64,000 bases of DNA from Ignelater luminosus (GCA_011009095.1 VTPC01000990.1:1-64000); one strand, 5' to 3'; positions 25,952-38,159 are shown, counted from the first letter of the stretch. Notes: generated from the letters alone by a model not told the origin. Program-made: numbers and translations.

Positions 25952-27380
25952 ATATTATAGAATATGAAAGGCAAGATATAACAGAGGATGAACTTACGCA
26001 AGCCATATAAAAACTTAAAAACGGAAAGGCGGCTGGAAGCGATAATATTAAAGCTGAAATGATTAAATATATGGGAACAGAAGCTTTTTAGCTGCTGCAC
26101 AAAATATTATGTGAAGCTTGGAACAGAGGATGTATGCCTAGAGACTGGACAGTAGCTGCCATCATGCCCATATTTAAGAAAGGTGACCCCAAGAAATGTC
26201 ATAAATACGGCGGTATTTCAATATTAAGTGTGGGGAGTAAGCTCTACAAAATAATATTAAAAAGAAGCTACAAGAAAAAATAATAAATGCACTTGGTGAA
26301 AATCAATGCAGCTTCAGACCGGGGAGAGGAACGCCGGTAAAGAGAGTTGGAAAAAGTGATAATAAACTGTTTATGTGTTTTATCGATCTGGAAAAAGCAT
26401 TTGATAGTGCCCCAAAAGGCGAAATATGGAACATCCTGGAAAAGAGAGGAGTGGAAAATATGCCGATATGTTACAAGCAATCAGAAGTATAGACCACTAC
26501 ACCAGGAACATAATTAGGACAAACAACCACATGTCCAACGAGTTCATCACTACTACTGGAGTAGGGCAAGGCAGAGTATTCATTGTTCATCATTCTAATG
26601 GATAACATTGCTAAGTAGTGCTGACCTAATCGGAAAAAATGAGTGTTGGAGTCAGGAAGCTGCTGTATACTGTATGCGAACAATCTGGTGATTGTTGCGG
26701 ACTCGGAAGCGAACCTGCAGAGCAATGTTAACATCTGGAAAGATGGCTTCAACAAATTTCAGTTAAAAATCAATGAGGAAGAAACAAATGTTTTAGTTAT
26801 TGACAAGGACATATATTGGTATAAACGGAAAAAAAGTAAAGCAAACGGATAACTTTAAATACTTTGGGTCAGTTGTGAACTCTAGTGGAGAGATGGAAGC
26901 AGAGATCAGCGTTGAAGCTTTACAACGCGCTGAACAAAGTTTTCATTTAGAAGAGAGAACGAAGCTTACAAGCAAAGATGAGGGTTTTTTGGAGTGTATA
27001 TGTGGCAGTTGTGACGTGCGGCTGTGAAACATGGACACTAAGTGATAGGGACAAAAGTAGACTGCAAGCATGTGAAATGCGTTTCCTAAGAGCGGCGGTG
27101 AATGTGAGCAACGAGAATATACGCAAGCAGTGTTCAGTGAATCCGATGATGAAGCAAATTGAAAATAGACAATTGCAATGGTTTGAGCATCTAGTCCGGA
27201 TGGATGAACGGAGAATGGTTAAGCAGATTTGACAGGCAAAGGTGGACCGAAACAAGAGGAGGTTTGGACTAGAGGCAGGTCAAGAAAATAGCTGGAGACA
27301 GACGGCTTTGGAAGCGACTCAACTTGACTCCCCTGTACACCGAAAACTAGAAGAGGAAGGACTATGTTTATATGTATGTA
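25952..27380 (+). pseudogene. RTE-like LINE ORF2, reverse transcriptase and C-terminus
   Basis: Frames on the plus strand read DITEDELTQAI, LKNGKAAGSDNIKAEMIKY, IFKKGDPKKCHKYGGISILS, FMCFIDLEKAFDS (near 26,373), then LYANNLVIVADSEANLQSNV, where the catalytic YADD has become YANN, then NGKKVKQTDNFKYFGSVVNS, TCGCETWTLSDRDKSRLQAC and QLQWFEHLVRMDERRMVKQI. This is the RTE-type order, ending in the 'W.GH..RM..R...' block. Several frame changes and stops are present and the active-site Asp is lost, so the gene is dead. Confidence 0.7.
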
Positions 27381-28060
27381 TAAACAGTTACCTCAAAAAC
27401 TCAGTTCATTGATTGTGCAATAGCTATGTGGGGTGTAGCTATTGGTGCAATTATTTATGGAACAGTCCCATATTGCTCGAATTGGAGCAAATTTGCTCAA
27501 ACGGTCTCTGTTTGTTTTGTCGTCAAACCTTACAGAATGTATCAAAAATTTGAAACGAGATTTGCTAAACATGGCTCTGTAAATTCTTGCCCTTTCTTTG
27601 AAAAAAATGTAGCAAACTACGAAGTGCTTGTAAAGCGGTCCTATAAAAACCGATATTTCAGTCACATCTGTGTTACCCACATATCGCGCTTTTATAGTGT
27701 AATTACGTTGTTGACGCTGCATTGCTTGATTTATGAGTAAAACAATTTCTTCTAATATTTTTGTATTGAATAACACCCAACACGCTTCCTCTTCAATGCT
27801 AATATTTCGTGCTGCCCCTTTCGAACCTGACATTTTTATAGCAATATTATAAGCAGCAGTTCTCGTTTTTGCTGATTACTTTAGGCTTCACTTATAGTCA
27901 TTCTTGCCGTAAATTATGTCTGTTTTGTCTTCTATTTCAACGTCAGCTTCCTCTTCTGTAAAAGATTATATTTCATCTTCAGAAAATTTTTAGCATTATC
28001 TTAGAATTTACTGGTATCTTTATTATTATAATAGTTCGGTTTTGTGTAACAAACAGAGCA
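27381..28060 (-). pseudogene. piggyBac transposase, N-terminal part
   Basis: On the minus strand an acidic leader (TEEEADVEIEDKTDIIYG, near 27.93-27.98 kb) runs into MSGSKGAARN and an open stretch to 27,393. It contains IGPLYKHF, YRAMFSKSRFKFLIHSVRFD with DKTNRDRLSKFAPIRAIWD, and NNCTNSYTPHSYCTINEL. These match the piggyBac blocks 'IG......', 'MS..RF..LL..IRFDD...R......LAPIR..F......C...Y.PG..VTIDE'. The frame ends at SF-stop-GNC, exactly where the outer LINE was inserted. It belongs with the C-terminal piece at 22.15-23.0 kb. Confidence 0.8.
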
Positions 28061-28200
28061 CTTTTTCCTCAAGATGAGAGTCGGCTGTTTTCGGTTTTTC
28101 TTGCCATTTGCACTAAAAAATCCAAATCCAAAAAGTCCAAATAGATTTTCTAAACAGTAAAACTTTATAATTATACCATTTTTAAAATAATAAATAAACT

Positions 28201-31200
28201 TAAGAAACAACAGTTAAGGGTAAGAAAAATACCACACTTACCACGATATCCAAATTCCAGAATTTTCACAGCGCTGTAAAAAACGGAATCGGAGAAAAAT
28301 CTGCAACAAACAACGCAAAAACACTAAAATCCTCTTAACCCACGCTTCCTAAGTTCTCTAGTTTTCTTTTTATTTTATGACAAAAAACTTATCAATAAAA
28401 AAATTGAAACAATCAGTTAAGCAAAAGATGAATTCCTCATTTAAGTGAAGTAAAAATTAATCCAACTGCAGATTTAAATGGTTTAAACAAAATTGTTAAA
28501 AATTATATTTTTAACGACGACCATGTTGGGATGATAAACAGCTGTCCCAGACGTACAGTCAATACGTCAGCACCGACCTTCAGGACCAGGCAGAGATTCA
28601 GTTAAACAAGAAAAAAACTTGCGTTGAACGAACTGGTCGGGAGTACAACGGAATTATGATTTTTAGTCACCTTTTTCAGCAACTAAGCGGCGGTGTGTCA
28701 TAGAAAATCTTCAGCCAGCTACTCTCAACTTTCAAATGCGGGGAACAAGCTAGTGAAATGAAGTAATCTACCATGAGATCTAAAAAATACAAGAACAAAG
28801 TCCGCTAAGTTGAAGCTTGACACAAAATCAAAAACAAATATGCACTGCTTCTTGCTCAAGCGCGCAACTTCACACCAAATCTCAGGGAAGAGCTCTCACC
28901 TGTGGAAACCGTGGTTGTCGAAAATAAAGAAAAGTTTAACGAACAGTGACGATTTGAGTATATAATTACTGATAACCCCCCTCATGATCAAGTAGGAAAG
29001 AAATAAGTAGCAAGCAATAATATTTAAGTGTAAATTTCAGTTGCAGTAGAAATGAAATCGACAAACCTTAACAAATGAACAGGTAAGAAATTGGCTAAAC
29101 TAAAGCCAAAGATCTTTATCTTTACCTTTAGAGAAATGAACAAGTAAAAATATGTACATAGCCAGAACTAATCCGAATCTCAAAGATAAAACATAGGGAA
29201 AGTTGCGAAGTAACAATTAAACGTGAAACGAGAGGAATATACCCTGTTTCTCGCTTACTACCACAATTAAATTCGAAAAGTTCGTCAACCCTAATTGATA
29301 AAAAAAAAATGTAAAATAACTACAACAGTTAATCAACCTCTCAGTGTAAACTCATCATTATCAAAAAAATGTCTCCAACGGAGAAAACTATCAGAAAAAT
29401 ACAAGCACACCCCAAAAGCACAAATTAAACACAACACATGTAACGGAAGCAAAAAGTGAACGTTACAACATAACCTCACAAAAGAATACCTATGAGCTCA
29501 CGGCTAACAGCTTTTAGATAATAAAACAAGGGGCAAATTTAAAAAACTCTGGCGTTGCTTATGACCCCTGTATCCATTCTATGGTTAAATTGACTACAAG
29601 AATTCGCGTTACTTGATCTAGGCCTTAACGTTTCCATCCTGTTTTTCCATAATATCGGTAGCTTCATCATAATCATCAGCTTTTAAAATTTTTGAATTTG
29701 TGTTATATATTTTCTTTTACAATGCCAACAACTTTGTGTAGATAATCTTCATTTTCAATTAGATAGCAAATGATCGACTTAGAAACATTTTTGTTCTGAA
29801 AGTTTAAGAAAAAGCTTGCACTATGGTCAACTAGAGTTTAACTCTTAAATTAAACTTCCAAACTGATGGTTGATATGAAAAATGTAAAATTTCTGTTAGA
29901 GTTTAGAACAAGTTCCATTATGCCTTATTTCATTATTGATTGACATTTGTCTAGCCTACTATAAACCAGTATAAACAAATGAATGAAACTTTTTATTTAT
30001 TATTTATTTCATCTAATCAAGTTTTTCTATTTTCGATTTATTATTTCAGTTACATCTTATAGTCTTAGAGTGCTGTCTATTATCAGAATCCTAACCTAAT
30101 CCTAATTAAGGCTTATATTGTTTTTTATTTTGCCTATTTCATTAAAATCCTTCGTATAATAAGTATAACTAGTCGCTTTTTTAAGTAACAATAGAAGAAG
30201 TAGAAAACTGAAATCCCTTAAAAGCTTTCGCTTGAATAAATTGACATTCGTAGCAATTTTGCAGCTCAGCGAGCGAACGAGTTTTTAATAGCTCATTCTT
30301 AAGCGAGATACCTGGGTATTTCTAATAATTGCTTAATTAGAAGCCTCTAATAACTATTACTCGTTTTCTATTAATATAATAATTTCAAGGTTGTTCGTTT
30401 CAGCAAAACCGGATTTAAAAGGAAGATTGTTTTGCCATAACATTGTTTAACTGTATCAACTTTGAGTGCGTCTGACTAACGCTGAGAATATTTTCTAATT
30501 GCCCATTTTAAGAATTGATTACATAACACGATCTCAAATACTTTTTCTTTTTTTTGTTTCATGAATAGAATTAGAGCGAAATCATTATTTTAGGTTACTC
30601 ACAGCTTTTATTATTAAGATGAAAAGTGAGTGATACCTAGCATGCCGAAAAAAAAAGTATAGGAAATTAGTTTTGTAATTATGAATCTAATTACCTGCAT
30701 GGTTTTTAAAAGATCAAATGTTAATGTGTTAATTTTTAAATATTAAATAATTTAATGTCTCATACGGTTTTTGACACCTAACTTATCAATGTTTTTGCAT
30801 CTAGAAAATATTTTTACCTTGTTGGAATGTTGTAGTGAATTTTGATAATTTTATTATTTGTAGTCAGATTAGAATTAATCATTTTACTTATGCAACAAAC
30901 TTTTATTTATATTACCGATACTCTAAGATTCCAACATCTTAGAAAAGTTATTTTATAGCCTTACCATTTTGGTAAATACTGAAATAGAAATTTAATTTTC
31001 ACCATTTATACATAGCCAAAGACAGTTTCTTCTTTCTTGATGTAGGTAGTTGTTTCTTATAATAAAATAAAAAAAATTGTAAAATCGGTTTTATCTCAAC
31101 GGGATTATTTTTTATTTACAATTAAATACCAACTAAATGAGGCTGTTTAGTTAGCTGCAACCATAAATAGGAGGTGGAGAATGGAACATGTAAGTGTTTT

Positions 31201-32240
31201 TCGAGCACTAAATTAAAACTTAACGAGTCTACTAATAGTCACCAGTAAAAATAAAATACGATATTCAGATCTATTTTAAAGTATTTATCGTACTATAGAT
31301 TCTAATTGTCAAGGTCGGTAACGGCACAGGTTCAATCACGACTTTATCCTATTTAGATCAATCTGAAGTCGAGACATCGTGCAAGTATGGAGCACACGAC
31401 TACAATGGCTTCATCACGATACATATAATTATGCAAAAGAATTAGAATATTAAAATGTTAGTAGAATAATAAAAGCATATTTGTACTAGGGATGATCTTT
31501 TCATATAATTTCCTGCAAATTCCACTTTTTTCTAACGTTAATTTGTGAAATGCCATAACGTGGAAGATTAAAATGTCACAGGAAAGGTTTGCTCGGTTAA
31601 TTTAAGTATCTTACGTTATTCTTAGATGTTATCAAGATGGTCTTGGTTTCTTTTAGTACTTTTGTAACATTTATTGACAGAAACACTTATTAATATTTAG
31701 ATCCGTAATTCAAGCTGCAGTTTTGAAACTTTTGTGCATTTCATCATAGCTTTCTTAATTTTGCTCGTTGCCTATTTATCTACTACTAGAAGAAGAGATT
31801 TATTTGAACTTCAATGTAGATAATGAATAAGACATTTTTATTGAAAAATTACTTTTACGTTCTAAAATTGTCTTGTGCTATACATAATGTTCTATATAAA
31901 TGGATGACATACTCACCTATTGTTATTTTTGGAACACAATATATCTTGATACTTTCTTATTTTTGTTTCATTGCTAGTTACAACGTTAACTAATGCAGTC
32001 TCACATATAGCCCAGTCGAAATATTTTTCTTTCTTTTGCTGTACATCTTAGGTTCACCTCACGTTGGGGGTGCACAGAAAGCGTTTGCTTATGCCTCAAG
32101 TGGTGGAGACGATTCTCGCTTCTATCTCGCTTCCACTATAGGTGCCTCCAAGGTCCTCCGAACAACCAATGCAATTCCCTACGTGCACAATATCTCATTT
32201 CCATGATCTACAGCTTTAGCAGAAGATCCGGCATTTTTGT
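28201..32240. other. No gene recognised
   Basis: 28.3-29.6 kb is less AT-rich, with many A-runs, and has the look of old non-coding repeat, but no open frame above 60 codons and no terminal repeat pair was found. 29.6-32.0 kb is plain AT-rich spacer. 32.04-32.24 kb is again richer in G and C and leads into the LINE fragment that follows. Confidence 0.4.
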
Positions 32241-32244
32241 GGGT

Positions 32245-33000
32245 GCTATTGGTGATATCACTCTTAAACGTGCCTGGAAAATTATATGCAAAGATTTTTG
32301 AGAATAAAACAGTGAGGAACGCAAGACTTGATATTCACAATGAAACAGATCGGAGAGCGAATGATAAGGAACAGCAAAGAAGCACATATACGCTACATTG
32401 ACAAGCTGAAGAGAGAAGAAATATGGAGTAATTTAAATAAAAGAGGAATCCCCCAGAAAATAATCCTAGCTGTGAGAAGTCTGCAGGCCATTAGCAACTG
32501 CCTAGTAAGAATCAGACACGAAACTTCAATTAGATTCTGTACTTGGGAAGGAATAAGACAAGACTGTATCCTTAGTCCCTTGCTGTTTACTCTAGTGATG
32601 AACGACGTAATGAAAGAAGTTAAACCAGAATTAATAGATTATTATGTAGGGTACAGAAAGTTACAAGCTAAAGAAGTTAATAAACTGGAATTTGCAGATG
32701 ACATGGTTCTAACTGCAAAATCCGAACAAGCTCTGCAAAATAATTTAAATAAATACATCAAGGAAATGGAAAGGAAAGGAATGAAGTTGAATGTAAACGA
32801 GACAAAAACCATGAACAGTATTCGAGACGAAGACAACGGAGGGGAAAGGAAGCGGGAGGCCTAGACGGACATGGGAGGATGACGTCAAGAGAGACATCTT
32901 AAGAAAAAGAATATGAGATGGGGCTGCTCTGGGCAGGAAAGGGTGGAAGGAAATGTGCAGGAACAAACCTCAATTCAACTAGCCTTATGCCTAACTACAG
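32245..33000 (+). pseudogene. RTE-like LINE fragment with internal deletions
   Basis: Starts with ISLLNVPGKLYAKIFENKT (reverse transcriptase block 'RGISLLNV..K...'), then jumps to TMKQIGERMIRNSKEAHIRY and LKREEIWSNLNKRGIPQKII, losing the 'LEKAYD' catalytic block. It continues through QDCILSPLLFTLVMNDVMKE, KLEFADDMVLTAKSEQALQ (the FADD active site is kept) and GMKLNVNETKTM. After another deletion it ends with RPRRTWEDDVKRDILRKR, the basic 'GRPR..W.D' tail of this class. The long open frame is 32,328-32,864. It resembles the 25.9-27.4 kb copy in type but not closely in sequence. Ends and flanking duplications were not determined. Confidence 0.7.
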
Positions 33001-34680
33001 ATAGGGTCAACGTTTAAGTGAAGCTATTGATGTTTTTTGATTCACCAAGAGGCTCGGATTCAATCCTGTGGTAGTCTAGTCGAGTCTATATTAAAATCAA
33101 TTTGGATTAGTTTACTTTTTCTGTGGTTTTTTAAAATGCAATCAATAAACCCAATAAAGGTCATTATTAAAATTGCGTATGTCAATCCATTATATACAGA
33201 GATTATTATAATTATTTTGTTTATACTAGCGTTTATGTTAACACTTTTTAGTGATTCCGGAGCTCGACGCAAGCCTGTGTCTTCACGACAGTTTCGGATT
33301 AATTTAAACATTTTGATTAGTAATGATTAATGTGGCAGATTTTCTATTAACTGTTTGTTTTAAAGTCTTTTTTAATTCACGTGCTTTTTTATTTGTTACT
33401 CTAGAGACGATCGAGAATGGCGTCCTCAGATATTGCTTTCAGGTTCCTTTTCACTTTATAGAATCCACAACCTAGCCGACTGAATTAGCCTGAACCATTT
33501 TCACTGCTTCCTCGCACTGAACAACCTCTACATCAAATGAGCATACACAATAGAAACTCATCACCAGTCTATTACAACCTACTCCCTAGAGATAACACCA
33601 ACAGGCTCACATCAACGATATCAAGATCTATACACTGACTGAAGAGGAATATTTCCTAGAACAGCATCTGGTTTTTTTAGAGCAGAGAATTTATTAATTT
33701 AAAACGAATTTATGAAAACCAGTTGTTAACTTTCCATAACTATTTTTAACGAAGTATAAATGTAAAACGTATACCAAAATCATTTAGAGATTTTGCAAGG
33801 TTTATGAGACTGGCGATGTAATACATGTAATAACACAGTCAGTACACAACCCTAGAATAATTTATTATTTCTAATGCAATTTCATTCTGATTAAACTACT
33901 TAATCGAAACACATTATCAACTTGAACTAGTTAAGTCTGGCACACGCACAAATCTGATTTTTACTCAAACATCTCAGAAAGATTGAAGAAAATTATAGAG
34001 TTCTGAGTAAAACAGTGCGCTTTGAATCTAGTTTGTAGTTTGCTCTTAAGGCTCTTATGCACTGCTCACTGTCCTCATAGCAATCTGCTGCAGTGCTAGT
34101 TGGTTACAAACAGCCCGAAAATAAGAATAATTGGAAAAAACAGTCAGAACGAAGGATATTCTCTCTTAAATCCAAATAATAATTGCGACGTCGTCATCAG
34201 TTATTTCCATCACAAATCACGGTATTGCTTAACACAGCAAAAACGTCTAAGAATTTTCTTTTAGATTCCAAGATAAATTATTATTTTTGCGCATCTTACT
34301 ACATTGCCACGTGACGATCTCGCAGCCCACAGTTGCGAAAAGTTCACAGACTTCCACGTTTTATTGATGTCTGACTAACAAACTTTCCTCAGCTGATGAA
34401 CGTTAGACAACTGAACGAGAGAATAAAGAAATTTTTGAAGGGACAAATCTGTTAAAGAACTTTAACCCATAATAATATGATATGACAAGATTATTGTTCT
34501 GCAAACGCTCTGGGCAAAGTTTCAAGAAAAGACCTTGCTGGACAACAAATAGACAATTACCTAGAATCGCAATGTCTTTGTTTTTAATATGAAGTAGGAA
34601 ATCTAATAAAAATTCGCTCAAGAACACAACAGGCAGCTGTTCTAATTTAACTGAACGCTTTAAATTGGGTTTTCTAAAGA
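33001..34680. other. No gene recognised
   Basis: Spacer with short frames on both strands (33,037-33,330 plus, 33,060-33,311 minus; 34,403-34,627 minus) lacking motifs. 33.4-33.65 kb is C-rich but not coding in any way I recognise. Confidence 0.4.
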
Positions 34681-35125
34681 CAATCTGTAGTTCTGGGAAT
34701 CCCCGAAGATCCTAAATGTGCTAAATTCGATTAGAAATCATTGTGAGCCCACTGATACTGTAATAATCTGTAGCAATGTGGGTATATTCTCGTACGATCC
34801 GGTAAATTTTACTTTGTCGAATCGAAAGAATCGAGACTTTCCTGGTGTGCGCTCCGAAAGAACAAGAATAATGTTTGCCGATAGAAAAACGCCACAGTGA
34901 CATAAAGAAGGATAGAGTCGAACTGAATCGTACGACGCGTTTCAGAACCGCGAATGATTTCAAAAAGATAAATAAGTTAGTAGTTAATCCATAAATATTA
35001 GTAGTGTAAACCAGTTTAGTGATTTCTTCTTGTATAAATAAATTACAACAAAGACACAAACTTTACAAATCGCACGTGTGCACGGTGAACGTGAAAGTAA
35101 ATAATTATTATTCCGTAGATTTATT

Positions 35126-35426
35126 ATGTATCATTGGTTAAAAACGGATAGTATTGTCAAGTCAGACGAAAATCTAGACAAGCAATCAATTGCTTTTTCT
35201 ACTAGAGTCCCTGATTTGAAACCAACACCAGATGGTAATATTGAAAGTTGTAGTGAGCTACCGTCTCGCCAGACTGAAAACTATGAAAAAATAGACGAAC
35301 AGAGTGAGAAAAAAGGAAAGAAACGAAAATATGACAATGACTATTTACAAATGGGTTTTTATTTTACCAGAGAGGAGTCAGAACCTAAATCACTTTGTGT
35401 AATTTGTAATGAAGTTCTGACTAATA
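35126..35426 (+). pseudogene. hAT transposase, N-terminus with half a BED zinc finger
   Basis: MYHWLKTDSIVKSDENLDK opens a charged leader. EKKGKKRKYDNDYLQMGFYF then runs to ESEPKSLCVICNEVLTN, the first half (C-x2-C) of a BED-type zinc finger. The mariner interrupts at TA (35,425-35,426). Removing it joins ACTAATA to GCAGTG and gives T-N-S-S-V-K-L-S-L-L-H-R-H-L, which supplies the missing histidines. The rest of the gene is at 36,689-38,159. Vertebrate and insect ZBED/SCAND3-like proteins start in just this way. Confidence 0.7.
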
Positions 35427-36688
35427 CGAGGGTTGCTATTTATATTTCTGGCCTAACAATGAAAAAACAAGTATTTATGATCGAAACTAGTTTTATTGTT
35501 TTTCAAAATATTCTCCATTAAGATTGATACACTTTTCCATGCGTTTGAACCAATTTTTTCCACTCTGTTTGAGGCAGCTCCAAAATATGGGTTTTGAAAC
35601 AAAAAACGGCTTCTTCTGGTGTTGAAAATCGTTGACCACGCAGTTTGTTTTTGATGTACGGGAATAAAAAGAAGTCATTGGGTGCCAAATCAGGGTTGTA
35701 TGGTGGATGGCCCATCAACTCGACCTTCTGGCTGGTTAAATATCCAATTGTTTGAGCAGCGGTGTGAGAGCTTGCATTGTCATGATGAAGAATGATCCGA
35801 ATTTCTTCAATGACTTCTGGCAAACAAATGGTTGTGTACCATTCAAAGTTGACCATCTTACGTCGCTCTAACGCCACTGTTGCCACATGACCGGTAATGC
35901 CAAAGAAACAGGCAACCATTTGCTTCGATGTGCTTCTTCCGTGAACAACTTTTGTTAGATTTGGCTCGTCTTGAAAGACCCACACAGTTGATTGCTGTTT
36001 TGTTTCGGGGTCATATACGTAGATCCATGATTCGTCACCTGTGCAGATGTTATACACAGCCTTTGATGCACCTTTCGCAAATTTTTTCAACATTTCAATG
36101 CACCAGTCGACGCGAGCCTTCTTTTGAGCATTGGTCAGGTTATGCGGGATCCAACGGAAACAAATTCTTTTTACGGCCAAATGATCATGTAATATCTTGT
36201 TTGTGCTAGTCATACTAATGCCCAAAGATGCCTCAATCTCACGGTATGTCACATGACGATCTTGTTTAATCAGTTCACGCACAGCATCGATGTTTTCAGG
36301 CACAACGACAGATTTTGGACGGCCTTCACGGATTTCGTCCTGGAGTGAACATCGGTCACGTTTGAATTCATTATACCAGTTTTTTACAGTGCTGTAGGAT
36401 GGAGCTTCATCGCTATATAATGTATTAAGTTCATTGATGCACTCTTGTCGTGATAATCCACGTCGAAAGTTATGAAAAATAGTTGCACGAAAGTGTTCAC
36501 GGGTCAATTCCATTTTTTACTAGGGAATGAACTTTTCAATTAACTGCAAACAACACTAATCGCACTCAAATGACAAAATGTTGTGGTTGAGGTTATGTTC
36601 AACAATGTAAAGTTTACACCGGAAATGTCAGCTGACGCCTGGAAACAGTCAGTGTTGCCAAGGCCAGAAATATAAATAGCAACCCTCG
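35427..36688 (-). mobile_element. Young DD34D mariner inserted in the hAT
   Basis: The element is 1262 bp with 28-bp terminal inverted repeats that match perfectly (CGAGGGTTGCTATTTATATT followed by TCTGGCCT), flanked by TA on both sides (35,425-35,426 and 36,689-36,690). One transposase gene lies on the minus strand. Perfect ends indicate a recent insertion, later than the hAT it interrupts. Confidence 0.92.
35518..36513 (-). pseudogene. Mariner transposase, DD34D, with a late frameshift
   Basis: A TA-target transposase of 331 codons as read. An N-terminal helix-turn-helix region (LTREHFRATIFHNFRRG, and ...SYSTVKNWYNEFKR near residues 39-52) precedes WIPHNLT at 121-127, the family's 'W(V/I)PH.L' signature. 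The catalytic acids are D160 in CTGDESW, D245 in LHHDNASSH and D280 in YNPDLAPNDFF, and the 34-residue spacing defines DD34D. After LPQTEWKK (residue 320) the frame slips at an A-run near 35,562; the usual ending WFKRMEKCINLNGEYFEKQ lies in the neighbouring frame. So the last dozen residues are replaced and the protein is probably impaired, although the catalytic core is complete. I use 'pseudogene' because of that shift. Confidence 0.88.
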
Positions 36689-38159
36689 TAGCAGTGTAAA
36701 ACTATCACTTCTTCATAGACACCTTAAAAAAAACATCCGGCTGATAAGGATAAACCTATTGAGTATTTTAAAAGAAAATTGGCAAGTAATAAAACGTGTA
36801 GTGTTTTTTCTTTTCTTTCGGCTATAAATGAAGATATTAAAATGGCTCTCGAGGCATCATATCGAGTTAGTTACAGAATTGCAAGATCTGGACTAGAACA
36901 TACAGTGGCAGAAAATTTGATTGGACCGTGTGCTAAAGACATAACGAAGTGTATGCTTGAAGAAAAAGCGGCAAAGAAAATTGACCTGGTTCCATTATCA
37001 AACAACACCCTGTCGCGGAGAATTAATGATTTAGCAAATGATGTGGAAAGTGAACTTTTAAAAAGAATAAAATTGAATTATTTTGCTATTCAACTTGACG
37101 AGTCAACCGATGTAGCAAACGCTACAGTATTTGCAAAACCACTGAAAACCTATACGACAGGTACAGCAATTTTCGATATGATCAATGACTATTTTGAAAA
37201 AATGAAGTAAACCGGTCTTTTTGTTTGCGTGTGTGCACAAATGGTGCAAAATTAATGACCGGAACATTTTCTGGTCTTGTGGCGCGGGTAAGAAAGATCA
37301 ACGAGAATATTGAATGAATTCATTGCTGTATTCATAGACAAGCATTGACATGTAAGCGTATTCCTGTAGAGTTAGCCAGTACTTTAAGCAACGCTGTAAA
37401 AATTGTAATTTTTATAAAATCATGTCTATTCCGTGCAATTTGTGAGAACTTTGGAAGCCTCTAAGTTGCTTTACTACTTCATACAGAAGTTAGATGGCTT
37501 TCTCGTTGCAAAGTTTTGACCCGTTTGGTTGAATTGAAGTCTGATCTGATCATCCATTTCATTTGTCGTCTTGTGTATCCAATATTCTTTGGCTGCAAAA
37601 ACTGGCATACTTAGCCAACATCTTTTCTAGGTTAAATGATTTAAATCTGTCTTTACAAGGCCCAGGTGTCACCATTTTCAATGTACATGATAGAAGCATA
37701 GACGCCATGCTAAAGAAGTTCAACTTTTGGATTCAATGTCTGCAGATGAATGAGTCCGAATGTTTTGGTTCTCTCAACACCATTTTATCAGAAAATGAAA
37801 TTCAACTTAACGAAAATATCAAAAGGAATATTACTGAACATCTCAAACAGATTCAATTAACGTTGAAGGGCTATTTTCCTAATAAACCTATTAATTCTGG
37901 ATCGAACAACTGGATACGTAATCCTTTTCAAGGAGATATAACTTCGGATACTTCTTTAATTTTACTGGAAAAAGAAAAGCTCATTGACTTATTCTCTGAC
38001 AATTCCATAAAAGCTGTTTTTAAAGATCACTCTTTAATTGACTTTTGGCTCAATGTAAGAAATGAATATCCCATTAAAGTTTTATTACCGTTTTCTACAA
38101 CATATCTACCAAATTTTGAATTTCTTTGTTCCACCAAACAGGCCGAAATATCTCATTGA
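36689..38159 (+). pseudogene. hAT transposase, second half of BED finger to C-terminus
   Basis: After the mariner the frame gives SVKLSLLHRHLK (the histidines of the BED finger). One nucleotide is lost or gained in an A-run near 36,733, and then HPADKDKPIEYFKRKLASN and EASYRVSYRIARSGLEHTVA follow. The block IQLDESTDVANATVFAKPL shows an in-frame deletion next to DESTDV, removing about 20 residues found in relatives. Beyond a stop at 37,208, GAKLMTGTFSGLVARVRKIN, WIHCCIHRQAL-like sequence and HTEVRWLSRCKVLTRLVELK follow in shifted frames. From 37,563 an open frame covers ILWLQKLAYLANIFSRLNDL, NLSLQGPGVTIFNVHD and NEYPIKVLLPFSTTYLPNFE, the hAT C-terminal dimerisation region. The copy is dead, with several breaks. 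Confidence 0.8.

Larger units (their letters stand above)
23007..27380 (+). mobile_element. RTE-like LINE, 5'-truncated, inserted in piggyBac
   Basis: About 1.7 kb of this LINE remains once the inner CR1-like insertion (23,269-25,940) is discounted. The left piece carries a linker region; the right piece carries reverse transcriptase motifs and a C-terminal region. The end has short TATGTATGTA-like repeats (27,361-27,380), which fits the simple-repeat tails of RTE elements rather than a poly(A) tail. Imperfect 11-bp flanking repeats mark the insertion. It is orientated opposite to the host piggyBac. Confidence 0.65.
22150..28200 (-). mobile_element. Decayed piggyBac-like transposon split by nested LINEs
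   Basis: Two minus-strand pieces together cover most of a piggyBac transposase. The N-terminal piece (27.38-28.06 kb) stops at SF-GNC and the C-terminal piece (22.15-23.0 kb) begins at KCSFRVYIS, which is the same point of the protein (family consensus 'SFRG.CSFR.YIPSKP'). The 4.37 kb between them is an RTE-like LINE on the plus strand. Imperfect 11-bp direct repeats flank that LINE (TGAACATTTAC at 22,996 and TAAACAGTTAC at 27,381), as expected for a target-site duplication. The terminal TTAA and the inverted repeats of the piggyBac itself were not located, so the outer limits are approximate. Confidence 0.7.

Noticed and set aside
26268-26755. Minus-strand frames of 70 and 94 codons
   Set aside because: They are antisense to the RTE-like reverse transcriptase, whose motifs are clear on the plus strand.
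27426-27740. 104-codon plus-strand frame
   Set aside because: Antisense to the piggyBac N-terminal fragment, which carries the recognisable motifs.
28335-28345. TTAACCC as the terminus of the 22-28 kb piggyBac
   Set aside because: The orientation is wrong for that element's outer end and no matching end lies near 22.1 kb.
28300-29600. Possible retroelement in a less AT-rich block
   Set aside because: No open frame, terminal repeat pair or protein motif could be read; left as unassigned.
34672-34700. TTCTAAAG as the left 8-bp duplication of the hAT
   Set aside because: It matches the right copy CTCTATAG at only 6 of 8 positions and the following bases do not pair well with the clear right end.
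35928-36209. 93-codon plus-strand frame inside the mariner
   Set aside because: Antisense shadow of the DD34D transposase.
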